From Phreatobacter stygius (GTDB taxonomy: Bacteria > Pseudomonadota > Alphaproteobacteria > Rhizobiales > Phreatobacteraceae), in NCBI RefSeq assembly GCF_005144885.1, contig NZ_CP039690.1:6870873-6934872 (forward strand): a stretch of 64,000 nucleotides of DNA. The letters run 5' to 3'. The notes below the pieces were generated by a model, which made no database searches, had not been told where the DNA came from, and was given only the letters and a program-made list of their open reading frames with translations. The position numbers and the translations under genes are program-made. Shown in pieces: positions 53,112 to 64,000 of this stretch. Every line of letters starts with the position of its first letter. Within the stretch, counting starts at the first letter, position 1.

Positions 53112-54452
53112 TCACTTTCTCGTCCGCATCCACTCGGCGATCGTGCCGAACATGGCCTCGCGCAGTTCCTCGACGGCGGCCAGCGGACCGTCGCCGAAAT
53201 CTTCGATGGCCTCGCGCGCGAAAGCCTCGATCAGCAGGGCCTCGGCCTCGGCATGCGGGATGCCGCGGGCCTTCAGATAGAACATCAGGTCGGCATCCAG
53301 CTCGCCGCAGGTGCAGCCATGGCCGCACTGGACGTCGTCGGCGAAGATCTCGAGCTCCGGCTTGTTGTCCATCGCCGGCCCTTCGGTCAGCATGATGGTC
53401 TGGCTCATCATCTTGCCGTCGGTCTTCTGGGCCTTCGGCGCGACGATGATCTTGCCCTGGAACACGCCATGGGCCTCGCCGTCGAGCACATGCTTGAACA
53501 GTTCGCGGCTGTCGCAATGCGGCACGGCGTGGTCGACGACCAGCGTGGTGTCGGCATGCTGCTTGCCGCGCAGCATCGAAACGCCGCGCAAGGTCGCCGT
53601 CGAATGCTCGCCGGCGAAGCGCACGAACAGCTGGCTGCGCGAAATGGCGCCGCCGGTGGTCAGCGTCAGCGTGTCGAAATGCGCCTTGGCGCCGATCTCG
53701 GCGTCCAGCGTCGCCAGATGCAGCGCCTGGTCGCCGTCGATCTGGCGGCGGCCGTGCTCCAGCGTCGCGCCGTCGCCAACCACGATCTGCAGCACCGAGT
53801 TCTTCTGATAATCGAGGCCGTCGGGACCGATATGGGTCTCGACGATGCCGGCGGAAGCGCCCTCGCCGACCAGCAGAAGATTGCGCGAGGTGATGAAGCG
53901 GGCAGCCCCGTTCGAGGCGATCGACACGAGGTCGAGGGCATGGCCGACTTCCGCGCCGGCGGCGATCTCGATCAGCAGGCCGTCGGTCAGGAAGGCGCCG
54001 TTCAGCGCGAAGGCGACATTGGCCTGGGCCATGGCGCTGCCGGCGAGGCGGGTGGCGATCGCCGGCCGGCGGACCAGCGCCTCGGCCAGGCTCGACACCG
54101 AAACGCCGTCGGGAAGCTTGGCGATGTCCGACAGTTCCGGCGCGAATGTGCCGTCGAGCACGACCACCCGGCAATCGCCGACCCGCGGCAGGTCGTAAAG
54201 CGCCGTCTTGACTGCCAGCATGGTCGCGGCGTCAGGCGTGCCGGCGAGCGGCTTGGCCTCGCGCACCATGGCGCGCAGGTCGGTATATTTCCATTCCTCG
54301 ACCCGCCGATGCGGCAGGCCGAGCATTTCGAAGCGCTGGAAGCCGGCGGCGCGCAGCGCCTGCAGGGCTTCGCCGCCGGACCCGTCGGCCGCGGTATAGG
54401 CGCCGATCAGCGCCTGCTCGGCCGGGGTGCGAATAGGAGTGACCGCGTTCAT
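53112..54452 (-). CDS. sufD: Fe-S assembly scaffold protein SufD
   Basis: The 446-residue partner of SufB and SufC has 'GLPHRRVEEWKYTDLRAMVR' at the head, the beta-helix middle and 'AFAREAIEDFGDGPLAAVEEL' at the end. The region 'DNKPELEIFADDVQCGHGCT' carries the conserved His/Cys. ATG 54452 is taken because 'MNAVTPIRTPAEQ' begins real coding; codons upstream are the end of sufC in another frame. Confidence 0.94.
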   Translation of the reverse strand: MNAVTPIRTPAEQALIGAYTAADGSGGEALQALRAAGFQRFEMLGLPHRRVEEWKYTDLRAMVREAKPLAGTPDAATMLAVKTALYDLPRVGDCRVVVLDGTFAPELSDIAKLPDGVSVSSLAEALVRRPAIATRLAGSAMAQANVAFALNGAFLTDGLLIEIAAGAEVGHALDLVSIASNGAARFITSRNLLLVGEGASAGIVETHIGPDGLDYQKNSVLQIVVGDGATLEHGRRQIDGDQALHLATLDAEIGAKAHFDTLTLTTGGAISRSQLFVRFAGEHSTATLRGVSMLRGKQHADTTLVVDHAVPHCDSRELFKHVLDGEAHGVFQGKIIVAPKAQKTDGKMMSQTIMLTEGPAMDNKPELEIFADDVQCGHGCTCGELDADLMFYLKARGIPHAEAEALLIEAFAREAIEDFGDGPLAAVEELREAMFGTIAEWMRTRK

Positions 54453-54462
54453 GTCCTGATCC

Positions 54463-55218
<756 letters not shown>

Positions 55219-55336
55219 GGGTCTGGTCCTGGAATATCTTTTAGGCGATCTGCCGGCCCTGGCCGGCGTCCGCGATGATTGAAAACGTGCCGGCGGCCGG
55301 CCTAGCCCGGGCCGCGCCGCTTGGCCGGGCGAGCGA

Positions 55337-56809
<1,473 letters not shown>

Positions 56810-56856
56810 TGGTCTCTCCTCGTCCTTGCGGCTTCAAGGGCCACAGGTTGGCACTG

Positions 56857-58017
56857 TCATGCGGCCCGGGAAGCCCGGTCCGATAGCTTCTGAACATGCG
56901 CCGCCAGGGCGGCCGTGAAACGTTCCACATCGGCCTGGGTGGTCGACCACCCGAGGCTGACGCGGATTGCCGATTTCGCCCTGTCGGCGGCGATCCCCAT
57001 GGCGGCGAGCACATGGCTCGGGGCCACCTTGCCCGAAGCACAGGCCGATCCCGTCGAGACCGCGATACCGGCGAGATCCAGTGCGATCACCGTCGTCTCG
57101 CCGTCCAGGCCCGGATGGACTGTCAGGCTGGTATTCGCCAAGCGGTTCGCTTGCAAGCCAATTACCTGGCTCGCACGACATATAGTGGCGATATCCGCCT
57201 CCATCCAGTCCCTGAGAGCGGTAATTCGGGCAATTTCCTGACTAATTCCGTCAAGTACAACGGCCGCCGCGGCGCCAAAGCCGGCAATGCCGGCCAAGTT
57301 TTCCGTGCCGGCCCTGAAGCGCGCTTCCTGACCGCCACCCAGAACCAGGCGGTCGATCTCGACGGTTTCGTCGCCGCGAATGATCGCGCCGACGCCCTGC
57401 GGCGCGCCGATCTTGTGGCCAGACACGAAAATCGCGTCGGCGCCAATGGCCGATATGTCGACCGGAACCTTGCCGAGCGCCTGCACGGCATCGACGACGA
57501 AGCCGGCGCCATGGGCCTCGACCAATGCGCCGACCGCGTCCAGCGGCTGCAGCACGCCGGTCTCGTTATTGGCCAGCATGACCGCGACCAGCGCCGGGCC
57601 CGGAACGGTTTCCAGCAGTCCGGCAAGCGCTGAGAGGTCGATCCGGCCCTGCGCATCGACCGGGCAGACATGGATATCGCCAGGCGCGAACCGGCCACCG
57701 GCGAGCACGCAGGAATGCTCGATCGCCGAGACGATCAGCGAGCGCGCCGGCGCCCCGTTGGCCCGGCGGCCCTTGAAACCGGGCGACAGCAGGGTCGCCG
57801 CCGCCTCGCTGCCGCCGGAGGTGAAGGTGACGAGCTTGGCCTCGGCGCCAGCCAGCCGGCCAACCTGTTCACGGGCGATCTCGATGACGCGCCGCGCCGC
57901 CCGGCCCTCGCCATGCACCGCCGAGGCATTGCCCGGCAGCGCCAGCGCCGCGAGCACGGCCTCGCGAGCCTCGGGCCTGAGCGGAGACGTCGCATTATGG
58001 TCGAGATAGACGCGCAT
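56857..58017 (-). CDS. Cysteine desulfurase, IscS/NifS-like, first gene of the suf operon
   Basis: The 386-residue group I cysteine desulfurase has 'VYLDHNATSPLRPEAREAVL', 'MLANNETGVLQPLDAVGA', PLP lysine in 'FVSGHKIGAPQGVGAII' and active-site Cys in 'STGSACASGKVAPSHVLAAM'. It is distinct from SufS at the other end of the operon; this two-desulfurase layout is usual in Hyphomicrobiales. An Irr-type box lies about 120 bases upstream, consistent with iron control. Confidence 0.93.
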   Translation of the reverse strand: MRVYLDHNATSPLRPEAREAVLAALALPGNASAVHGEGRAARRVIEIAREQVGRLAGAEAKLVTFTSGGSEAAATLLSPGFKGRRANGAPARSLIVSAIEHSCVLAGGRFAPGDIHVCPVDAQGRIDLSALAGLLETVPGPALVAVMLANNETGVLQPLDAVGALVEAHGAGFVVDAVQALGKVPVDISAIGADAIFVSGHKIGAPQGVGAIIRGDETVEIDRLVLGGGQEARFRAGTENLAGIAGFGAAAAVVLDGISQEIARITALRDWMEADIATICRASQVIGLQANRLANTSLTVHPGLDGETTVIALDLAGIAVSTGSACASGKVAPSHVLAAMGIAADRAKSAIRVSLGWSTTQADVERFTAALAAHVQKLSDRASRAA

Positions 58018-58136
58018 CATGCGGTCGAAACGCCCCGTCGGAAAAGCTTGGCATTCTGTGATCGGATCGTGCTATAGGCCCGATCCTCAAGCGTCTGAGC
58101 CGCCCGAGCCCATTGACTGGGTGCCTGGGCACTAAC

Positions 58137-58151
58137 TTAGAACAATTCTAA
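58137..58151. promoter_or_regulatory. Candidate Irr box (iron control element)
   Basis: TTAGAACAATTCTAA is a perfect 15-bp palindrome (6-bp arms, 3-base centre) fitting the Irr iron-control-element pattern TTTAGAAnnnTTCTAAA known in rhizobia. It lies in the 234-base divergent region between the suf operon and the hydrolase gene. Irr would link suf transcription to heme/iron status. The rest of 58018-58251 shows no gene. Confidence 0.65.
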
Positions 58152-58251
58152 AAACTAAGGGTGTTAACCCGACCTGTCAAGGACGGACACCCATCGCAGG
58201 CATGATCGAAATGGTCGCTGCCGCGACATCGCTGTGGGACGAGGTTCTTTT

Positions 58252-58908
58252 ATGCCTGAGGTGATCTTCAACGGTCCGGCTGGTCGGATCGAGGGCCGCT
58301 ATCATCCGGCCAAGGTCCGCAACGCGCCGATCGGTATCATCCTGCACCCGCACCCGCAATTCGGCGGGACGATGAACAACCCGATCGTCTACAACCTCTA
58401 CTATCAGTTCGTGAATCGTGGCTTTTCGGTCCTGCGCTTCAATTTCCGCGGCGTCGGCCGCAGCCAGGGCAATTTCGACCATGGCGTCGGCGAATTGTCG
58501 GATGCGGCCTCCGCGCTCGACTATGCCCAGGCGATCAACCCGGAAGCCCGCACCTGCTGGATCGCCGGCGTCTCGTTCGGCGCCTGGATCGGCATGCAGC
58601 TCTTGATGCGCCGTCCCGAGGTCGAAGGCTTCATTTCGATCGCCCCGCCGGCCAATCTCTACGACTTCTCGTTCCTGGCCCCCTGCCCGTCCTCCGGCCT
58701 GATCGTCCATGGCGACAAGGACGCGGTGGCGCCGCTCGCCTCCGTGCAGGGCCTGGTCGAGAAGCTGAAGACCCAGAAGGGCATCATCATCGAGCAGCAG
58801 GTGGTGGCCGGCGCCAACCACTTCTTCGAGGGCAAGGTGGACGAGCTGATGGGCATCGTCGGCACCTATCTCGACAAGCGCCTGGGGAAACGCGACGCGG
58901 CCGAGTAA
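58252..58908 (+). CDS. Alpha/beta hydrolase (dienelactone hydrolase-like)
   Basis: The 218-residue protein has '[20 protein letters not shown]', nucleophile elbow '[10 protein letters not shown]' (Ser), Asp region '[15 protein letters not shown]' and His in '[15 protein letters not shown]'. It belongs to the YfbB-like/DUF-type hydrolases found beside suf genes in alphaproteobacteria. Substrate unknown. ATG 58252 is preferred to an upstream start in the leader. Confidence 0.88.
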   Translation: MPEVIFNGPAGRIEGRYHPAKVRNAPIGIILHPHPQFGGTMNNPIVYNLYYQFVNRGFSVLRFNFRGVGRSQGNFDHGVGELSDAASALDYAQAINPEARTCWIAGVSFGAWIGMQLLMRRPEVEGFISIAPPANLYDFSFLAPCPSSGLIVHGDKDAVAPLASVQGLVEKLKTQKGIIIEQQVVAGANHFFEGKVDELMGIVGTYLDKRLGKRDAAE

Positions 58909-58952
58909 TCGGCCTTGCCCTGGCGGGCGACTCCGTTTATGCGCCAGGGCTT

Positions 58953-59903
58953 ATGACAACTACGCCCTCGTCCTTCGTGCTGAACCGCCGGCACTTGCTC
59001 GGGATCGACGGCCTTTCCGCTTCAGAGATCACCGGCCTGCTCGATCTGGCCGAAGAGTTCGTCACTCTCAACCGCCAGGTCGAGAAGAAGCGAACCTCCC
59101 TGCGCGGCCGGACCCAGATCAACCTTTTTTTCGAAAACTCGACCCGGACCCAGTCGTCCTTCGAGCTCGCCGGCAAGCGGCTGGGCGCCGACGTGATGAA
59201 CATGTCGGTGGCGCAGAGTTCGATCAAGAAGGGCGAGACCCTGATCGACACGGCATTGACCCTCAATGCCATGCATCCCGACATCCTGATCATGCGCCAT
59301 GCCGCCTCCGGCGCGGTCGAGCTTTTGTCGAAGAAGGTCGATTGCTCGGTGGTCAATGCCGGCGACGGCACCCATGAGCATCCGACCCAGGCGCTGCTCG
59401 ACGCCTTGACCATCCGCCGCAACAAAGGCCGGATCGAGCGCCTGACGGTGGCGATCTGCGGCGACATCCTGCATTCGCGGGTGGCCCGCTCCAACATCAT
59501 CCTGCTCAACCAGATGCAGGCCCGGGTGCGCGCCATCGGCCCGTCGACCTTGCTGCCGGCCTGCGCCGAACGGCTTGGCGTCGAGGTCTATCGCGACATG
59601 AAGGAGGGCCTGAAGGACGTCGATATCGTCATGATGCTGCGCCTCCAGCGCGAGCGCATGAACGGCTCCTTCGTCCCCTCGGTGCAGGAATATTTCCACT
59701 TCTTCGGGCTCGACGAGGCGAAACTGCGCTACGCCAAGCCGGACGCGCTGGTCATGCATCCCGGGCCGATGAACCGCGGTGTCGAAATCGCCACCTCGGT
59801 CGCCGACGGCGCGCAGTCGCTGATCCGCGAACAGGTCGAAATGGGCGTGGCGGTCCGCATGGCCGTGCTCGAAGCGCTCGCGCGCAACCTGCCGAACGCG
59901 TGA
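58953..59903 (+). CDS. pyrB: Aspartate carbamoyltransferase catalytic subunit
   Basis: This 316-residue enzyme carries out the second step of pyrimidine synthesis. The carbamoyl-phosphate loop '[20 protein letters not shown]', '[18 protein letters not shown]' and '[17 protein letters not shown]' are all present. It precedes a dihydroorotase homologue by four bases, so the two proteins are made together. Confidence 0.97.
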   Translation: MTTTPSSFVLNRRHLLGIDGLSASEITGLLDLAEEFVTLNRQVEKKRTSLRGRTQINLFFENSTRTQSSFELAGKRLGADVMNMSVAQSSIKKGETLIDTALTLNAMHPDILIMRHAASGAVELLSKKVDCSVVNAGDGTHEHPTQALLDALTIRRNKGRIERLTVAICGDILHSRVARSNIILLNQMQARVRAIGPSTLLPACAERLGVEVYRDMKEGLKDVDIVMMLRLQRERMNGSFVPSVQEYFHFFGLDEAKLRYAKPDALVMHPGPMNRGVEIATSVADGAQSLIREQVEMGVAVRMAVLEALARNLPNA

Positions 59904-59907
59904 CGCC

Positions 59908-61206
59908 ATGGCCCTGACCGATCCCCGCCCCCTGCTGCTCGCCAACGCCCGGCTGATCGATCCGTCGACCGGCTCCGACATGCCCGGCGGCCTGTTCATC
60001 GAAAACGGCGTGATCCGCGACCACGGCCCCGGGCTGGTGGCTTCGGCCGTGCCAGACGGCACCGAGATCGTCGATTGCGGCGGCGCGGTGGTCGCGCCCG
60101 GCCTGGTCGACATCCGCTGTTTTGTCGGCGAGCCGGGTTATGAATATCGCGAGACGCTCGCCTCCGCCTCGCAGGCCGCGGCCGCCGGCGGCGTCACCAC
60201 CATCGTCTGCCAGCCCTCGACCGAACCGGTAATGGACGATCCGGCGATCGTCGACTTCCTGCTGCGCCGCGCCCGCGACACCGGCATCGTGCGCATCTAT
60301 CCGATGGCGGCGATCACCAAGAAGCTGGCCGGCCGGGAAATGACCGAATTCGGCCTGTTGAAGGAGGCCGGCGCGGTCGCCTTCACCGACGGCGCCCGCT
60401 CGGTCACCAATGCCCTGGTGATGCGCCGCGCCATGACCTATGCGCGCGATTTCGACGCGCTGATCGTCCATCACACGGAAGATCCCGACCTGATCGGCGA
60501 AGGCGTGATGAACGAGGGCGAATTCGCCTCCAGGCTCGGCCTCGGCGGCATCCCCGTCGAAGCCGAAACCATCATGCTCGAACGCGACATGCGGCTGGTG
60601 AAGCTGACCGGCGTGCGTTACCACGCCGCCTCGATCACCTGCCGCGACAGCCTGGCGATCATTGCCCGCGCCAAGAACGAAGGCCTGCCGGTCACCGCCG
60701 CGGTCACCGTCAACCATCTGACGCTGAACGAGAACGACATCGGCAGCTACCGCACCTTCTGCAAGCTGACGCCGCCGCTGCGCACCGAGGACGACCGGCT
60801 GGCGCTGGCCGACGCGGTTGCCGACGGCCTGATCGACGTGGTCGTCTCCGACCATGATCCGCACGACGTCGAGACCAAGCGCCTGCCCTTTGCCGAAGCC
60901 GAGCCGGGGGCGGTCGGGGTCGAGACCATGCTGCCGGCGGCGCTCCGCCTGGTCCATTCCGGGCTGGTGCCGCTCGCAACCTTGCTGAAGGCGCTCTCGA
61001 CCACCCCGGCGAAGCTGCTCGGCCTGCCCGGCGGCACGCTGGCGCGCGGCGCGCCCGCCGACCTCGTCGTCATCGATATCGACGAGCCCTGGGTGCTCGA
61101 CCGCGACACCCTCAAGTCGAAATGCAAGAACTCGCCTTTCGACGAGGCACGCCTGACCGGCCGAGCCATCAGAACTCTCGTTGCCGGACGCACCGTCCAC
61201 GGCTAG
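59908..61206 (+). CDS. pyrC: Dihydroorotase-like protein lacking the HxH metal motif
   Basis: The 432-residue protein is clearly of the class I dihydroorotase family: 'SDHDPHDVETKRLPFAEAEP' and 'GVETMLPAALRL' are conserved. The N-terminal site that should read HxHLREPG is instead 'VDIRCFVGEPGYEYRET', so both metal-binding His and the Arg are missing. It is therefore likely a non-catalytic partner (PyrX type) that assembles with PyrB, or an unusually built enzyme. The pyrB-pyrC-like order supports assembly with aspartate carbamoyltransferase. A true dihydroorotase would then be elsewhere. Confidence 0.85.
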   Translation: MALTDPRPLLLANARLIDPSTGSDMPGGLFIENGVIRDHGPGLVASAVPDGTEIVDCGGAVVAPGLVDIRCFVGEPGYEYRETLASASQAAAAGGVTTIVCQPSTEPVMDDPAIVDFLLRRARDTGIVRIYPMAAITKKLAGREMTEFGLLKEAGAVAFTDGARSVTNALVMRRAMTYARDFDALIVHHTEDPDLIGEGVMNEGEFASRLGLGGIPVEAETIMLERDMRLVKLTGVRYHAASITCRDSLAIIARAKNEGLPVTAAVTVNHLTLNENDIGSYRTFCKLTPPLRTEDDRLALADAVADGLIDVVVSDHDPHDVETKRLPFAEAEPGAVGVETMLPAALRLVHSGLVPLATLLKALSTTPAKLLGLPGGTLARGAPADLVVIDIDEPWVLDRDTLKSKCKNSPFDEARLTGRAIRTLVAGRTVHG

Positions 61207-61236
61207 CTTCTGACGCATCAGTCAGGTGCCGCCTTC

Positions 61237-61896
61237 ATGTTTGATCTCTCGTTTCCCGCTCTCCTTGCAGCTCTCGCCTTCGGCTATCTGCTCGGTTCGA
61301 TCCCCTTCGGGCTGCTGCTGACCCGCGCCGCCGGCATGGGCGATATCCGCGCCATCGGCTCGGGCAATATCGGCGCGACCAATGTGCTGCGCACCGGCAG
61401 CAAGAAACTCGCCGCGGCGACGCTGCTGCTCGATGCCCTGAAGGCGACCGCCGCCGTCCTTATCGCGGCGCGCTTCGGCCCGCAGGCGGCGCTCATCGCC
61501 GGCATCGGCGCCTTCCTTGGCCATATTTTCCCGGTCTGGCTCGGCTTCAAGGGCGGCAAGGGGGTCGCGACCTTCCTGGGGCTGCTGCTCGGCCTCTATT
61601 GGCCGGCCTTCCTGGTCTTCGCCCTCACCTGGCTCGCCATGGCCTATGCCTTCCGCTTTTCATCGCTGGCAGCCCTGGTCGCGAGCCTGGTCGCACCGGC
61701 CTTCCTCATCGCGCTGGCCAAGCTGCCGGGACTTCAGGCGCTCCTGCCCCTGCCCTTCGGCTCGGCCCTGCAAATGGGGGTTGCGACGCTGGCCGTCGCC
61801 GCCGCGATCTGGGCCAAGCACCACGAGAACATCGCCAAGCTCATGGCCGGCACCGAAAGCCGGATCGGCGAAAAGAGTGCGGCCGAGGCGCCATGA
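61237..61896 (+). CDS. plsY: Glycerol-3-phosphate acyltransferase PlsY
   Basis: The 219-residue inner-membrane enzyme acylates glycerol-3-phosphate with acyl-phosphate. Motifs are '[20 protein letters not shown]' and '[20 protein letters not shown]' (motif 1), '[20 protein letters not shown]' (motif 2) and '[18 protein letters not shown]' (motif 3). Five membrane helices are expected. Its stop overlaps dprA by four bases. Confidence 0.96.
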   Translation: MFDLSFPALLAALAFGYLLGSIPFGLLLTRAAGMGDIRAIGSGNIGATNVLRTGSKKLAAATLLLDALKATAAVLIAARFGPQAALIAGIGAFLGHIFPVWLGFKGGKGVATFLGLLLGLYWPAFLVFALTWLAMAYAFRFSSLAALVASLVAPAFLIALAKLPGLQALLPLPFGSALQMGVATLAVAAAIWAKHHENIAKLMAGTESRIGEKSAAEAP

Positions 61897-63005
61897 CCGA
61901 CAGGCCGCTCCGGGCACTCGACGATGTGGAGCGCCTGGACTGGCTGAGGCTCGCCCGCTCCGACAATGTCGGACCACGCACCTTCCGCGACCTGATCGGC
62001 CTTTATGGCGGCGCCTCGGCCGCGCTCGACGCCCTGCCCGGCCTGACGCGCCGCGGCGGCGGGCGCGACATCCGCATCGCCACCCGCCAGGAGGCCGAGC
62101 GCGAAACGGCCGCGGCGGCGCGCCATGGCGTGCGCCTGGTGGCGCTCTGCGAGCCCGGCTATCCGGAACTGCTGCGCGAGATCGCCGCGCCGCCGCCGAT
62201 CATCGGCATCGGTGGCCGCGCCGAATGCCTTGGCCGCCCGATGGTTGGCCTGGTCGGCTCGCGCAATGCCTCGGTGCCCGGCCTGAAAATGGCTGGCCTC
62301 CTGGCGCGCGGCCTCGGCCTGTCCGGTTTCACCACGGTGTCGGGCCTCGCCCGCGGCATCGATACGGCGGTGCATCAGGCCTCGCTCGCCAGCGGCACCG
62401 TCGCCGTGCTCGCCGGCGGCCATGACCGCATCTACCCGCCGGAAAACCAGCCGCTCGTCGCGCGCATCCTGGAAACCGGCTGTGTGATCAGCGAAATGCC
62501 CATGGGCCACGAGCCGCGCGCCAAGGACTTCCCGCGCCGCAACCGGCTGATCGCGGGCCTGGCGCTCGGCGTCGTGGTGGTCGAGGCGGCCGAACGCTCG
62601 GGCTCGCTGATCACCGCGCGGCTCGCGCTCGAAGAAAACCGCGAGGTTTTCGCTGTGCCGGGATCGCCGCTCGATCCGCGCGCCGCCGGCACCAACCGGC
62701 TGTTGAAGGACGGCGCCGTGCTGGTCACCGAGCTTGATGATGTCGAGAGCGTGCTGCGCCCCTTGCTGGCGCGCCATGGTCGCCCGCTGAGCGCCGAAGA
62801 ACAGGACCACCCGATGCCGCAGGCCGAGCCTGGCGACGACGAGCGCGGCCGGGTTCTCGCCCTGCTCGGCCCGGTTCCGGTGACCGTCGACGACCTCATC
62901 AGGCTCTCCGGGCTCGGCGTCGCGGCCGTTCGCATCATCGTGCTCGAACTGGAACTTGCCGGCCGGCTGATCCGCGATTCCGGCGGCCGTATCTCGCTGG
63001 CCTGA
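61893..63005 (+). CDS. dprA: DNA-processing protein DprA
   Basis: The 370-residue protein loads RecA on incoming single-stranded DNA in transformation. The Rossmann-like domain has '[20 protein letters not shown]', '[18 protein letters not shown]', '[12 protein letters not shown]', '[20 protein letters not shown]' and '[20 protein letters not shown]'. A C-terminal winged helix follows ('[20 protein letters not shown]'). The ATG overlaps the plsY stop (ATGA). Confidence 0.95.
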   Translation: MTDRPLRALDDVERLDWLRLARSDNVGPRTFRDLIGLYGGASAALDALPGLTRRGGGRDIRIATRQEAERETAAAARHGVRLVALCEPGYPELLREIAAPPPIIGIGGRAECLGRPMVGLVGSRNASVPGLKMAGLLARGLGLSGFTTVSGLARGIDTAVHQASLASGTVAVLAGGHDRIYPPENQPLVARILETGCVISEMPMGHEPRAKDFPRRNRLIAGLALGVVVVEAAERSGSLITARLALEENREVFAVPGSPLDPRAAGTNRLLKDGAVLVTELDDVESVLRPLLARHGRPLSAEEQDHPMPQAEPGDDERGRVLALLGPVPVTVDDLIRLSGLGVAAVRIIVLELELAGRLIRDSGGRISLA

Positions 63006-63209
63006 CCAGCCTGGGCTTAAGCCCAGTCCGCTCCGCCGCCGACACCGCCGGATTTCCGCCGAGCGGCCGGCTGTGATGCCACAGCGCGACGCCAAAGCAC
63101 GATCCGCCGCTCCTGCCATTTGACTTGATGCGACCTTGTGCCCATGTTCCGGCCGGTTTGCGGCACCGCATCATCGGAGCCGCCACGGCAAAGGACGCAA
63201 TCGATTGGG

Positions 63210-64000
63210 CGTGAACGTGGTCATCGTCGAATCGCCCGCCAAGGCGAAGACGATCAATAAATATCTCGGCTCGGACTACGAGGTCATCGCCTCGTTCGGC
63301 CACGTGCGCGATTTGCCCCCGAAAGACGGGTCGGTCGACCCGGATGCCGATTTCGCCATGATCTGGGAGGCCGACGGGCGCGGCGCCAAACGCATCGCCG
63401 AGATCGTCAAGGTGGTCAAGGGCGCCTCCAAGCTGATCCTGGCGACCGACCCTGACCGCGAGGGCGAGGCCATTTCCTGGCATCTCCTGGAAGCGCTGCG
63501 CGAAAAGCGCGTGCTGAAGGACATGCCGGTCGAACGCGTCACCTTCAACGCCATCACCAAGCAGGCGGTGCTGGAGGCGATGGCCAATCCGCGCGCCATC
63601 GACGTCGACCTGGTCGAAGCCTATCTCGCCCGCCGCGCGCTCGACTATCTCGTCGGCTTCAATCTCTCGCCGGTGCTCTGGCGCAAGCTGCCTGGCGCCC
63701 GCTCCGCCGGACGCGTGCAGTCGGTGGCGCTCCGCCTGGTCTGCGAGCGCGAATCCGAGATCGAGCGCTTCATCAAGAAGGAATACTGGTCGCTGGTGGC
63801 GACGCTGGCGACGCCACGCGCCGAGACCTTCGAGGCGCGCCTGGTCGGCGCCGATGGCAAGAAGATCCAAAGGCTCGACGTCGGCGCCGAAGCCGAGGCA
63901 CGTGCCTTCGAGAAGGCGCTGCACGAGGCCCATTTCGCCGTCGCCGGCGTCGAGGCGAAACCGGCCAGGCGCCACCCCTTCCCGCCATTCACCACCTCCA
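63210..64000 (+). CDS. topA: DNA topoisomerase I, N-terminal part
   Basis: The gene begins with GTG at 63210 and runs off the window after 263 codons. It has the Toprim start 'VVIVESPAKAKTINKYLG', 'FGHVRDLPPKDG' and 'LATDPDREGEAISWHLLEAL', then 'AYLARRALDYLVGFNLSPVL' and 'GARSAGRVQSVALRLVCERE'. The enzyme relaxes negative supercoils. The upstream gap 63006-63209 (204 bases) shows no other feature. Confidence 0.96.

Overview
The window is high-GC DNA that looks like a chromosome segment of an alphaproteobacterium of the order Hyphomicrobiales (Rhizobiales). The evidence is the gene order iscS-like/sufBCDS/sufT/sufA, the pyrB/pyrC-like/plsY/dprA/topA cluster, the alaC/dapB/hom/glpX/recJ cluster, an Irr-type iron control box before the suf operon, and a HIG1 protein beside a PduO-type adenosyltransferase. 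Genus cannot be settled from the sequence alone. Both ends cut genes: a RidA-like tail on the left and topA on the right.

Positions 1-1361 hold the RidA-like fragment and a LysR regulator that converge on a strong terminator. Positions 1615-19258 form an accessory island and are the most unusual part. A YcaO protein, an animal-type heme peroxidase and an unrecognised 188-residue protein lie together. A SARP/BTAD-TolB-like-TPR regulator faces them. Then come a small multi-spanning membrane protein, an Amidase_2 protein with an SH3-like tail, a GH24 (T4-type) lysozyme, an 87-residue protein, a trypsin-phospholipase D fusion, a second trypsin-like protein, a membrane-anchored STAND NTPase and a subtilase, followed by an Imm5-like immunity protein. 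The run from 9980 to 18596 is tightly packed, with overlapping or nearly touching genes. I read it as a candidate conflict or programmed-lysis system in which an NTPase switch controls proteases; this is inference.

Positions 19389-23604 hold an SDR oxidoreductase divergent from an AraC regulator with a perfect 13-bp inverted repeat between them, tRNA-Glu(UUC), a Bug-type binding protein, the BON-LysM protein Kbp and a small hypothetical gene. Positions 23704-36286 are mainly housekeeping: recJ, glpX, hom, a divergent dapB and alaC in one apparent operon, a lipoprotein, phaC with a long Lys/Ala/Pro-rich head, a thioesterase, a VOC protein, a metallo-beta-lactamase-fold protein and argC. The argC gene is preceded by a probable arginine attenuator with a leaderless 16-residue peptide.

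Positions 36489-45762 hold a GNAT acetyltransferase, ddl, a cobalamin adenosyltransferase, a HIG1 protein, a tspO remnant, parE, an exported protein, an alpha/beta hydrolase, an rhlE-like RNA helicase and a GGEEF diguanylate cyclase. Positions 45808-50423 contain a LysR regulator divergent from a CoA-transferase/Bug protein/enoyl-CoA hydratase operon, bracketed by two copies of a composite palindromic repeat. Positions 50466-58017 are the suf operon. Positions 58252-64000 carry an alpha/beta hydrolase, pyrB, a dihydroorotase homologue lacking its metal-binding HxH, plsY, dprA and the start of topA.
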